From Patescibacteria group bacterium (lineage in GTDB: Bacteria; Patescibacteriota; Patescibacteriia; Veblenbacterales; UBA10138): a stretch of DNA of 8,091 nt. The stretch is taken from contig DOPF01000054.1 of assembly GCA_003512705.1 (NCBI GenBank), positions 1 to 8,091 of the forward strand, given 5' to 3'. Position numbers and translations under genes: made by a program. Below are positions 1 to 5,449 of the stretch, piece after piece. How positions within the stretch are numbered: position 1 is the stretch's first letter; each line of letters begins with the position of its first letter. A model generated the notes under the pieces. The model did no database searches. It was not told the DNA's origin and saw nothing but the letters and a program-made list of their open reading frames with translations.

Positions 1-60
1 CGCGAAACGCTGAAACTTCACGATCTTATCAACAAATTCAGAAAAGGAGTAATAGTATGA
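1..60 (+). CDS. C-terminal tail of an upstream gene (5' end outside window)
   Basis: The frame starting at base 1 is open from the window edge and ends at TGA 58-60, giving a 19-residue tail (RETLKLHDLINKFRKGVIV). The stop overlaps the ATG of the next gene in an ATGA arrangement, and the Shine-Dalgarno sequence of that gene lies inside this tail. Both are usual for translationally coupled operon genes. The tail is basic and too short for any family assignment. The downstream gene's own frame is also open back to the window edge, so part of this could instead be an N-terminal extension of that gene. The Shine-Dalgarno placement argues against that. Confidence 0.4.
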   Translation, partial: RETLKLHDLINKFRKGVIV

Positions 61-782
61 ACATGTTAAAAGAAGACATCTTGGCTCTTACCGCTGATGA
101 TGTACGTTTACGCCTGGATGCTGGGGAGCTGATAGATATTGCGACCCTCCTGCACGCTTTCTGGAGGTATGATTATGACGCGGCGAAAGACGGTCGGCTG
201 GGTCTGCATGCGCTTTTAAAGTCAGGCTTACACAGCGACGGCTTCTTTGTCTCAAGAATTCTTCTCGAACCGGAAAGGATGAGGCGGGCCATTGCGCTGA
301 TGATGGTTGATCGTCTGAAAAAGGCGGGAGTAGCCCGGCCCGATTACGTGGTTGGCATTCCCGACGGTGCCACCAAGCTTGGTACCTTGGTCGCCGAGAT
401 ATTCGGCTCCCAGGAGGCGAAGATGAAAAAGGATGGTAAACGCATCGTGATGGACTCAGTAGTTCCCAGCGGTGCCACGGTTTTGCTGATTGAGGATTTC
501 TGTACCCGTGGAACAGGATTCATCGAGGCGGCGAAGGAGGTCAAAAACCAGCAGCCGTCAGTTGAGCTGGTTCCTTATGATCCGGTTATCATTAACCGTG
601 GTGGGCTGGAGTCGGTTGACGTAGACGGCGTAGGACCGTTCACGGTTCTGGCCCTCGTCAACAATCGCATCCAGGACTGGGAGGGGGAGAAGTGCCCGCT
701 GTGCGAGAAGGGTTCGGGTGTGATTAAGCCGAAAGTCAATGATCACAACTGGAAACTCATCACCACCGCGCAGCTGCCCTAA
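57..782 (+). CDS. Orotate phosphoribosyltransferase-like (PyrE-like) class I PRTase
   Basis: A 241-residue cytoplasmic protein with a class I phosphoribosyltransferase fold. The PRPP-binding loop is visible at about residues 142-154 (VLLIEDFCTRGTG, acidic pair E146-D147). An OPRT-like hood motif LLKSGLHSDGFF lies at 53-64, and GIPDGATKLGTLVA (100-113) occupies the pyrophosphate-loop region. A late CPLC pair (C213, C216) resembles the cysteine motif near the C-terminus of some bacterial and archaeal OPRTs. The family joins orotate to PRPP to form OMP in pyrimidine synthesis. The substrate here is inferred, and another PRTase specificity is possible. The protein is longer than a typical OPRT (roughly 180-210 residues), mainly through about 50 extra N-terminal residues. 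ATG 57 is supported by AGGAG at 45-49, seven bases upstream, and by the ATGA overlap. It ends in three in-frame stops (780-788). By eye it is richer in G+C than rny: 33 of 60 bases in 301-360 against 23 of 60 in 1381-1440. Confidence 0.75.
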   Translation: MNMLKEDILALTADDVRLRLDAGELIDIATLLHAFWRYDYDAAKDGRLGLHALLKSGLHSDGFFVSRILLEPERMRRAIALMMVDRLKKAGVARPDYVVGIPDGATKLGTLVAEIFGSQEAKMKKDGKRIVMDSVVPSGATVLLIEDFCTRGTGFIEAAKEVKNQQPSVELVPYDPVIINRGGLESVDVDGVGPFTVLALVNNRIQDWEGEKCPLCEKGSGVIKPKVNDHNWKLITTAQLP

Positions 783-805
783 TAATAAAACTCCAACAGC
801 TCCTT

Positions 806-841
806 TATATCATATTCGGACGGCCGTCCGAATATGATATA
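806..841. repeat. Perfect 36-bp palindrome with no spacer
   Basis: The half site tatatcatattcggacgg is followed directly by its exact reverse complement, with the centre between 823 and 824. All 18 pairs match, and symmetry breaks at 805/842 (T and T). It lies 24 bases after the PRTase stop codon. As RNA it would fold into a very long hairpin, but no T-run follows on either strand, so it is not itself a standard intrinsic terminator. Possible roles are a dimeric protein or recombinase site, an mRNA 3'-end stabilising hairpin, or an assembly fold-back. The sequence cannot decide between them. Confidence 0.9.
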
Positions 842-869
842 TTAACAATTTCGCCTTTCATCGCTCAAA

Positions 870-905
870 GCCTTGGCTGGGAACCACCAGCCAAGGCATT
901 TTTTT
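870..905 (+). terminator. Intrinsic terminator after the PRTase gene
   Basis: An 11-bp perfect GC-rich stem (870-880 with 887-897) closes a six-base loop (gaacca). An A and seven T residues (899-905) follow. This is a textbook rho-independent terminator for the + strand operon ending at 782, and it isolates that operon from rny. Confidence 0.9.
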
Positions 906-1163
906 ATTCAAAATCCCCTTTATTTGCTAGGACTTGCGCAAAGTCCGATTTTATTGTACCCTTGAAAAGTAATCATTTAACATTTTTTAGATTGAGTGGT
1001 TTTAGCGGTTGGATTCTCTGCTTATTAAATACTTAAATTACAAGACAAGACTGTGGTTAGAGAAAAATATACAAATGTAATTAATCGGGGCTAATTTTAG
1101 AAGCCCGTCTTGGCTATTGTCATAACTTCCCGCAGTATTTAGAGTAAAGAATTAAATAAACGC

Positions 1164-1169
1164 TATAAT
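1164..1169 (+). promoter_or_regulatory. Probable -10 element of the rny promoter
   Basis: A perfect TATAAT hexamer lies 33 bases before the rny ATG. It would place the transcription start near 1176 and give a leader of about 27 bases containing the ribosome binding site. No convincing -35 hexamer is visible at 16-18 bases upstream; the best is tagagt at 1140-1145, matching 3 of 6. Confidence 0.45.
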
Positions 1170-1202
1170 CACCTCCTATTTTAAAGGAAAGGAATTTTTA
1201 TT

Positions 1203-2729
1203 ATGCCAGCACAAGTTATAGCGATGTGGCTATCAATTGGCTTGGTAGTAGGGTTAGCCGGCGGTTGGGTATTACGAAAAACTCTAGCTTCAAAAGTTAA
1301 GGGAACTATTGAGGCTAAATCCGAAGCCATTTTGATTGAAGCCAAGAATAAAGAAAAAGAATTAGTTTTACTAGCTAAGGATAAAGCCTTAAAGATTATT
1401 GAGGAAGCCAAAAACGAGGAAAAGATCCATCGGCAGGAATTAACTGCTTTACAGCAAAAGTTAGAGCAGCGCGAAGAGACTTTTGATAAAAGATTATTGG
1501 AGTTAGAAGAGCAAAAGCAAAAAGCCGAAGAGGGTAAGCAAAAGTTTGAGCAGGCCCGCGAAGAAGTGCTAAAGATTCGGGAGGAGCAAATGGCCAAGCT
1601 GCAAAAAATAGCCGGCCTAACACAGGCCGAGGCTGAAAAAGCTTTGTTTGATAACGTGGAAACCAGAATTCAAAACGAGTTGGAAGTGAGAATTCGTAAA
1701 CTGGAAATGAGCTCCACCGAAGAGGTCGAGCGCCGTGCCCGCACTTTAATTGCCACCGCTATGGAAAGGTTGGCTTCGGCCCAGTCAGTGGAAACTACCA
1801 CCACAGTGGTAACGTTACCTAATGATGAAATGAAAGGACGAATTATTGGCAAAGAAGGGCGTAATATAAAAACCATTGAGCAGTTAACAGGCGTGGAAGT
1901 AATTGTCGATGAAACGCCAAGTGCCATAGTGGTGTCTGGTTTTAACCCCATTCGCCGGCATATTGCTAAAAAAGCCTTAGACCAACTAATTGCCGATGGT
2001 CGCATTCACCCCGGTAGAATTGAAGAAGCGATTGATAAGGCTAAAAAGGAAATTAGCCAAGATATTAAACGCGCTGGCGAAGAGGCGGCTTACGAAGTCG
2101 GGGTAGCCGGGCTTGATCCTAAATTAATTCAGCTTTTAGGACGGTTAAAATTTAGAACCAGCTATGGCCAAAATGTACTGCAGCACTCTAAAGAGGTGGC
2201 CTGGCTTTGCAAAATGTTAGCCCAAGAACTGGGCGCCAACGTGGCCGTGGCTACCAAAGGCGGCTTGTTGCATGATATTGGCAAATCAGTTGACCACGAA
2301 ATCCAAGGTTCGCATCCGGAAATAGGCTATGACATTATGAAGAAATTTGGCTTGCCGGAGGAAGTGGCATATATTTCGGTTGCTCATCATGAAGACAACC
2401 CTAAGACGCTCGAAGGAATTATTTGCAAAGTGGCCGACGCTATTTCTGGAGCTCGTCCGGGCGCGCGTAAAGATACCTTTGAAAATTATTTACAGCGCCT
2501 AGAAGAGCTGGAAGCGGTCGCTACTAGTTTTGAAGGGGTGGAAAAGTGTTATGCTATTCAGGCCGGGCGCGAGGTACGGGTGTTTGTGCAGCCCGAGCAG
2601 ATAGATGATTATGCGGCTACCAAACTGGCGCGCAACATTGCCGATAAAATAGAGCAAGAACTTAAATATCCGGGGGAAATTAAGGTGAATGTTATTAGGG
2701 AAACTAGGGTGGTGGAGTACGCCCGGTAG
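1203..2729 (+). CDS. rny: Ribonuclease Y
   Basis: A 508-residue membrane-anchored endoribonuclease, close to the 520 residues of Bacillus subtilis RNase Y. The family begins bulk mRNA decay by internal cleavage. All expected parts are present: one N-terminal membrane helix (about 6-24), a long charged coiled coil (about 30-150), a KH RNA-binding domain (about 200-265) with the GKEG loop at 216-219, and an HD phosphohydrolase domain with H328, the H357-D358 pair and H395-H396-E-D. The C-terminal domain ends at R508. ATG 1203 is supported by AAAGGAAAGG at 1183-1192 and by the membrane helix starting straight after it. The AT-richer codon use matches the next several genes and differs from the gene to the left. 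The stop TAG overlaps the first base of an inverted repeat. ymdB and an HU gene follow on the same strand. Confidence 0.97.
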   Translation: MPAQVIAMWLSIGLVVGLAGGWVLRKTLASKVKGTIEAKSEAILIEAKNKEKELVLLAKDKALKIIEEAKNEEKIHRQELTALQQKLEQREETFDKRLLELEEQKQKAEEGKQKFEQAREEVLKIREEQMAKLQKIAGLTQAEAEKALFDNVETRIQNELEVRIRKLEMSSTEEVERRARTLIATAMERLASAQSVETTTTVVTLPNDEMKGRIIGKEGRNIKTIEQLTGVEVIVDETPSAIVVSGFNPIRRHIAKKALDQLIADGRIHPGRIEEAIDKAKKEISQDIKRAGEEAAYEVGVAGLDPKLIQLLGRLKFRTSYGQNVLQHSKEVAWLCKMLAQELGANVAVATKGGLLHDIGKSVDHEIQGSHPEIGYDIMKKFGLPEEVAYISVAHHEDNPKTLEGIICKVADAISGARPGARKDTFENYLQRLEELEAVATSFEGVEKCYAIQAGREVRVFVQPEQIDDYAATKLARNIADKIEQELKYPGEIKVNVIRETRVVEYAR

Positions 2730-2789
2730 AATCGAGAATACAGAATTGAGAATCTAGAAACGTTAATTATTTTTCTCGATTCTCGATTC
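2729..2789. repeat. 11-bp inverted repeat in the rny-ymdB gap
   Basis: gaatcgagaat (2729-2739) is exactly complementary to attctcgattc (2779-2789), across a 39-base AT-rich spacer that itself repeats gaat/gagaat units. The left arm begins on the last base of the rny stop codon. As RNA it would form a weak, long-loop hairpin at the 3' end of rny. There is no T-run to make it a clear terminator. The low-complexity gaat/attc pattern suggests a decayed dispersed repeat. Confidence 0.6.
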
Positions 2790-2810
2790 ATAATTCATTA
2801 TTCTTAAATC

Positions 2811-3605
2811 ATGAAAATACTTTTCTTCGGAGATATTGTAGCAAAACTTGGTCGGCAAGCTGTGGCTAAGGTATTGCCTAAATGGAAAAAGGATTACCAG
2901 CCTGATGCTATTATTGGTAATGTGGAAAATTTGGCGCATGGCAACGGTTTTACCAAATCAACTTTAGATGAGCTTACCGCCTTGGGGTTTGACGGATTTA
3001 CATCTGGCGATCACGCTTTTAAAACCGCCGAAGCCGAAACCTTACTTACTGACAAGTCGTGGCTTTTGGCACGGCCAGCCAATTTTCCGCCCAGCGTATC
3101 GGGGCGGGGATACTGGCGCCTAAAAGTCGGCAGCAAAGATTTGGTGGTTATAAATTTAATTGGTCGGGTATTTATGGAGGAAAATTATGACGACCCGTTT
3201 CGTATTGCCGACACAATTCTCAATGAATTTAAAAATGACGGTGATGTTGGCGGCATCTTGGTAGATTTTCACGCCGAGGCCACCAGTGAAAAAGTGGCTC
3301 TAGGTTGGTATTTAGACGGTCGGGCGTCAGCGGTGTTAGGGACACATACGCATGTGGCCACGCGCGACGAAAGACTATTACCGGGCGGAACGTCATATAT
3401 AACAGATGTGGGCATGACGGGCAGTACCGAAGGCGTGATTGGTGTTAAAAAGGAAATTGTTCTGGAGCGGTTTTTAAAGCAAACCCCGGCGAGATTTGAA
3501 CCAGTAGAGGCCGGACCGGCGGTAGTGCAGGCGGTGCTGGTTGACATATCTTCACCAACCAAGGCAAATAGTATACAATACCTAAAAGAGGAGCTAACTA
3601 TATGA
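2811..3605 (+). CDS. ymdB: YmdB-family metallophosphoesterase (cyclic nucleotide phosphodiesterase)
   Basis: A 264-residue cytoplasmic protein, the same length and order of motifs as B. subtilis YmdB, which hydrolyses cyclic nucleotides and influences biofilm and motility programmes there. Visible motifs are GD8 in FFGDIV, the NVEN block with E39-N40, RPANFP (88-93), VDFHAEATSEK with H154, and GTHTHV with H179 and H181. A DVGMTG block follows at 199-204. The segment FHAEATSEKVALGWYLDGRA is almost that of Bacillus YmdB. The metal-ligand position that is Asn in the usual GNH motif reads D67 (SGDH), the one clear departure. No Shine-Dalgarno sequence precedes ATG 2811, but tattct at 2799-2804 sits six bases before it, so the mRNA may be leaderless or the gene may be read through from rny. 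The TGA stop overlaps the HU start (ATGA). Confidence 0.95.
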   Translation: MKILFFGDIVAKLGRQAVAKVLPKWKKDYQPDAIIGNVENLAHGNGFTKSTLDELTALGFDGFTSGDHAFKTAEAETLLTDKSWLLARPANFPPSVSGRGYWRLKVGSKDLVVINLIGRVFMEENYDDPFRIADTILNEFKNDGDVGGILVDFHAEATSEKVALGWYLDGRASAVLGTHTHVATRDERLLPGGTSYITDVGMTGSTEGVIGVKKEIVLERFLKQTPARFEPVEAGPAVVQAVLVDISSPTKANSIQYLKEELTI

Positions 3606-3880
3606 ACAAGGCAGAATTAATTGATACATTGATCAATAAGTGCGCCGTCACCCGCAAGCAAGCCGAAGATATGATTGACGGCTTTACCGATACGGTTATG
3701 GCCACGCTTAAATCTGGCGGTGAAGTTACCATTGCTGGTTTTGGCACCTTTTCAGCGCGCACGCGTACGGCCCGCATGGGTGTTAACCCCTTAAATCCAT
3801 CCGAGCGCATTCAAATACCCGAAGTTAGGGTACCAAAGTTTAAAGCCGGTAAGAACTTAAAAGAAGCTTTGAAGTCGTAA
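3602..3880 (+). CDS. hup: HU-family nucleoid DNA-binding protein
   Basis: A 92-residue histone-like protein of the HU/IHF family, which binds and bends DNA as a dimer. The N-terminal helix pair (about 1-38) is followed by GFGTF (46-50) and a basic DNA-gripping arm with R53, R55 and R58. N62-P63 is at the arm tip, where the intercalating proline sits in HU. The C-terminal KFKAGKNLKEAL is typical. HU and IHF subunits cannot be told apart with certainty, but a single generic HU is the simplest reading. GAGGAG (3588-3593) lies eight bases before ATG 3602, and the ATG overlaps the ymdB TGA, indicating translational coupling. Linkage to ymdB and rny suggests co-expression of an RNA-decay and nucleoid set. 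Confidence 0.95.
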   Translation: MNKAELIDTLINKCAVTRKQAEDMIDGFTDTVMATLKSGGEVTIAGFGTFSARTRTARMGVNPLNPSERIQIPEVRVPKFKAGKNLKEALKS

Positions 3881-3892
3881 AATTAAGTATAA

Positions 3893-3918
3893 CCCCACCG
3901 ACTCGTGGGGCTGTATTT
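3893..3918 (+). terminator. Probable terminator after the HU gene
   Basis: A six-bp stem, ccccac (3893-3898) with gtgggg (3905-3910), closes a six-base loop. The following tract, ctgtattt, is only modestly T-rich, so termination may be partial. It lies between HU and the convergent GIY-YIG gene. Confidence 0.55.
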
Positions 3919-3941
3919 GGTATGTAGTCAGATGGTTGGCA

Positions 3942-4205
3942 TTATTTAAATTTAGTTGGGCGTATAAATTTAATTAAATTTTTCTTCTTTATTCTTGCCC
4001 AGCGTTTTATCTGTGATTCCCTTCTTCTAGCCTCAGTTAAGCTATCAAATTCTTCAAAATAAACAATTTTCACTGGGCGTCTATATTTTGTATATTTAGC
4101 GCCGTCGCCCTTATTATGTTTAATCTCTCTTGCCTTGATGTTTATGCAAGAACCGGTATAAAGAGAGCTATCTTTGCAACGTGCTAAATAAGTAAAATAT
4201 TTCAT
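3942..4205 (-). CDS. Small stand-alone GIY-YIG domain protein (UPF0213/YhbQ type)
   Basis: An 87-residue protein that is essentially one GIY-YIG nuclease domain, the catalytic fold also found in UvrC and in homing endonucleases. The two tyrosine strands read TYL (Y6) and LYTG (Y16). The catalytic arginine is R26 in INIKAREIKHN, with H30 after it. GAKYTKYRRPVKIVYFEEF (35-53) and an ARRRESQIKRW helix with the metal-binding glutamate E63 complete the motif. The length matches the UPF0213 family, whose members are often annotated as endonucleases with little known biology. The tail is very basic. No Shine-Dalgarno sequence is seen before ATG 4205. CATATT ends six bases upstream of the ATG, so a leaderless transcript is possible. 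It converges on HU and is followed (leftward) by that gene's terminator hairpin. Confidence 0.9.
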   Translation of the reverse strand: MKYFTYLARCKDSSLYTGSCINIKAREIKHNKGDGAKYTKYRRPVKIVYFEEFDSLTEARRRESQIKRWARIKKKNLIKFIRPTKFK

Positions 4206-4234
4206 TGGAATAATATGGCCTTAAACAACTGTTT

Positions 4235-4268
4235 TGCCCTTCGACTACGCTGCGCTTCGCTCAGGGCA
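4235..4268. repeat. Hairpin with TGCCCT/AGGGCA ends and GCGCTTCGC core
   Basis: tgccct (4235-4240) pairs with agggca (4263-4268). The interior holds a second small hairpin, gcg-ctt-cgc (4252-4260). The motif family TTCGACTACGC..CAGGGC resembles short palindromes that I recall as dispersed intergenic repeats in metagenomic bacterial genomes. That comparison is from memory. Its right end shares two bases with the larger element that follows. Confidence 0.5.
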
Positions 4269-4337
4269 CTCGACTCGGTTCATATTGTGGTCGAAGACCA
4301 CGAGCGAGGTTTGTCTTTTGACAAACCGAGTCGAGTG
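4267..4337. repeat. Composite inverted repeat abutting the tRNA-Ile 3' end
   Basis: A 14-bp perfect outer stem pairs 4267-4280 with 4324-4337. Inside are two further hairpins: gtggtc-gaa-gaccac (4287-4301) and an eight-bp stem with a TTTT loop (4308-4315 with 4320-4327). The second hairpin shares bases 4324-4327 with the outer stem, so the two folds compete. The right arm overlaps the encoded CCA of the tRNA (4336-4338). No T-run follows, so it is not a plain terminator. It could act on tRNA 3' processing or be a small non-coding mobile repeat. Confidence 0.7.
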
Positions 4338-4412
4338 GTGGGCACGGATGGACTCGAACCATCGACCTCTTCATTATCAGTGAAGTGCTCTAACCAACTG
4401 AGCTACGTGCCC
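4336..4412 (-). tRNA. trnI(gau): tRNA-Ile (anticodon GAU), CCA encoded
   Basis: The minus strand folds as a full cloverleaf. The acceptor GGGCACG (4406-4412) pairs with CGTGCCC (4340-4346). The D arm is GCTC..GAGC. The anticodon stem CTTCA/TGAAG encloses the loop CTGATAA, with anticodon GAT at 4376-4378. The T arm is GATGG-TTCGAGT-CCATC. The discriminator is A (4339), and CCA is encoded at 4336-4338. GAU reads the isoleucine codons AUC and AUU. It lies alone, not in an rRNA spacer, downstream of the nuclease gene on the same strand. Confidence 0.97.
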
Positions 4413-4432
4413 TTCAAAGTGGGCGGGTGAAT

Positions 4433-4455
4433 GCTTCCTGCCTGCAGGCGGAAGC
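4433..4455. repeat. Near-perfect palindrome upstream of tRNA-Ile
   Basis: gcttcc (4433-4438) pairs with ggaagc (4450-4455). After one bulged T (4439), gcct (4440-4443) pairs with aggc (4446-4449). It sits 20 bases before the tRNA 5' end, so it would lie in the leader of the tRNA transcript. Confidence 0.65.
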
Positions 4456-4464
4456 TACATGCCC

Positions 4465-4589
4465 TAATTAGCATATGGCTTATAGCAAATAGCTTGCTGC
4501 TGATAGTATATTTACCAGTTACTATTTGCAATTTGCTATTAGCTATTTGCCAACTTGCTTTCGTATATTAGCAGACAGATATTTATGAA
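4465..4589. other. AT-rich gap with degenerate gcaaatagc/gctatttgc repeats
   Basis: The units gcaaatagct (4485-4494) and agctatttgc (4541-4550) are exact inverted copies. atagcaaat (4482-4490) also pairs with atttgctat (4531-4539). The result is a low-complexity, alternately folding stretch. On the minus strand it contains TATACT (complement of 4505-4510), 15 bases from a TTGCAA (4526-4531). This could be a weak promoter for the tRNA, though the spacing is short. No open frame is supported and no clear terminator follows the nuclease gene. Confidence 0.5.
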
Positions 4590-5438
4590 TCAAGTGCTTG
4601 GGGAGGAGTCCTTAATAAGCGCTTGGGCCTCTTGGTGGATTCCATAAAGCCGTTTACCGCCTAAACCAGTGCGGCGGCTTAATTCATTTAAATTTACCTT
4701 GGCCAAATCGGCTACTAGAACAAAGCCGGCGCGAATAAGTTTGCTGAATAACATTTGATTTCCTGACAGTAACACCGTGATAGGGTATAATTTTTTTTGA
4801 TCAATTAATTTTTCCAAACTATTTTCTTCGGGGTGGCGCCAACTTAGTATATGTAAACCGACGCAACGGGCATATTGAATGGCGTCCGCGGTGCATTTGG
4901 TGTTAGTGACCAGCCAGGCTTCGTGAAATTCTTTAGTGTGGCCATGCTCTTGTTCCCAGGCCTTTTTAATATCCAAAAATCTCGCCCAGGTATAGAGTGC
5001 CGTTTTTACATCAGAACGCAGGCCGGGTGAATTGTGGAATTTACATTCTATCATAATATGCCGTCCGTCTTTTTTAGCCACTAGATCTAATTCATGGTGC
5101 ACACAAAAACCATTGGCTTGTACATTGGTGACAACGTCGTAGCCGTAGGCCGTCAGTAACCGCGCTATATATTGTTCAAACGGAAAACCGGTTGGCCCTA
5201 ACTGCATAATGGCCCGTTTTAAATTGTACCGAGCCGCGGCCGCGACATCGGTTTTTTGCAAATAATTTAAAGCCCGTTCAATTACCTCATGTGATGTTGG
5301 TTTGCGAGATAGTGACAGTTTAACCTTGTTTACCACCTCTTCAATTTTGGCCTTAGCTAAACCGACCCGCTTTAAAGTCGCGGCTAGTTTATCTCCACGA
5401 AATAGTTCTTTGGCGCCCGAGGCTTTTATAACATACAT
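4590..5438 (-). CDS. ATP-cone/Mrr-like PD-(D/E)XK nuclease-like protein with C-terminal HhH region
   Basis: A 282-residue protein in three parts. Residues 1-80 form an ATP-cone, the nucleotide-sensing domain of ribonucleotide reductases and NrdR (VIKASGAKELF at 3-13, K17-L18). Residues 84-200 form a restriction-endonuclease-like core: E88 in the first helix, D118 in HELDLV, then the E131-C132-K133 strand (D-x12-ExK), as in Mrr-type PD-(D/E)XK enzymes. Residues 225-275 (LIRAGF..DLAKVNLNEL..TGLGGKRL) look like a helix-hairpin-helix DNA-binding segment. All presumed catalytic residues are present. I recall the same architecture in uncharacterised proteins of other bacteria. The function is unknown; nucleotide-gated DNA cleavage is an inference. 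It is not NrdR, since the N-terminal zinc ribbon is missing. ATG 5438 has no Shine-Dalgarno sequence, and TTTAAT ends six bases upstream. It is divergent from the carboxypeptidase-like gene. Confidence 0.85.
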   Translation of the reverse strand: MYVIKASGAKELFRGDKLAATLKRVGLAKAKIEEVVNKVKLSLSRKPTSHEVIERALNYLQKTDVAAAARYNLKRAIMQLGPTGFPFEQYIARLLTAYGYDVVTNVQANGFCVHHELDLVAKKDGRHIMIECKFHNSPGLRSDVKTALYTWARFLDIKKAWEQEHGHTKEFHEAWLVTNTKCTADAIQYARCVGLHILSWRHPEENSLEKLIDQKKLYPITVLLSGNQMLFSKLIRAGFVLVADLAKVNLNELSRRTGLGGKRLYGIHQEAQALIKDSSPST

Positions 5439-5449
5439 AAGCTAATTAA

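Larger units (their letters stand above)
783..1202. other. 420-base gap between the PRTase and rny genes
   Basis: The left part holds the 36-bp palindrome and the terminator listed separately. A small hairpin, ggactt-gcgca-aagtcc, lies at 930-946 and is followed by a moderately T-rich stretch. An imperfect hairpin spans 1086-1107 (CGGGGCT paired with AGCCCG with one bulge). CAAGAC at 1041-1046 and 1046-1051 can pair with GTCTTG at 1107-1112, which could be chance. Bases 950-1160 are AT-rich without a convincing open frame. I see no match to SRP RNA, tmRNA, 6S RNA or a riboswitch class I could name, but an uncharacterised leader or small RNA cannot be excluded. Confidence 0.6.

Noticed and set aside
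806..841. The 36-bp palindrome as an intrinsic terminator
   Set aside because: No T-run on either side and no loop bases; the proper terminator is at 870-905.
930..946. Small hairpin as a second terminator or a riboswitch
   Set aside because: Only six base pairs and a broken T-tract; no known riboswitch core is visible.
1181..1597. 138-residue open frame antisense to rny
   Set aside because: Serine/cysteine/phenylalanine-rich translation of the complement of the rny coiled-coil region, with no ribosome site; rny is certain.
3603..3605. Possible TGA-to-glycine recoding
   Set aside because: TGA ends ymdB at the length of its Bacillus homologue within an ATGA overlap, so it behaves as a stop here.
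4215..4430. 71-residue open frame on the + strand
   Set aside because: It is the antisense reading of tRNA-Ile and its flanking repeats; GTDGLEPSTSS..SNQLSYVP is a common false product of antisense tRNA sequence.
4465..4589. CRISPR array from the repeated gcaaatagc-like units
   Set aside because: Units are short, degenerate and partly inverted, with no regular spacers and no cas genes nearby.
4590..5438. NrdR or ribonucleotide reductase assignment from the ATP-cone
   Set aside because: There is no zinc ribbon and no reductase domain; the remainder is a PD-(D/E)XK core with an HhH-like tail.
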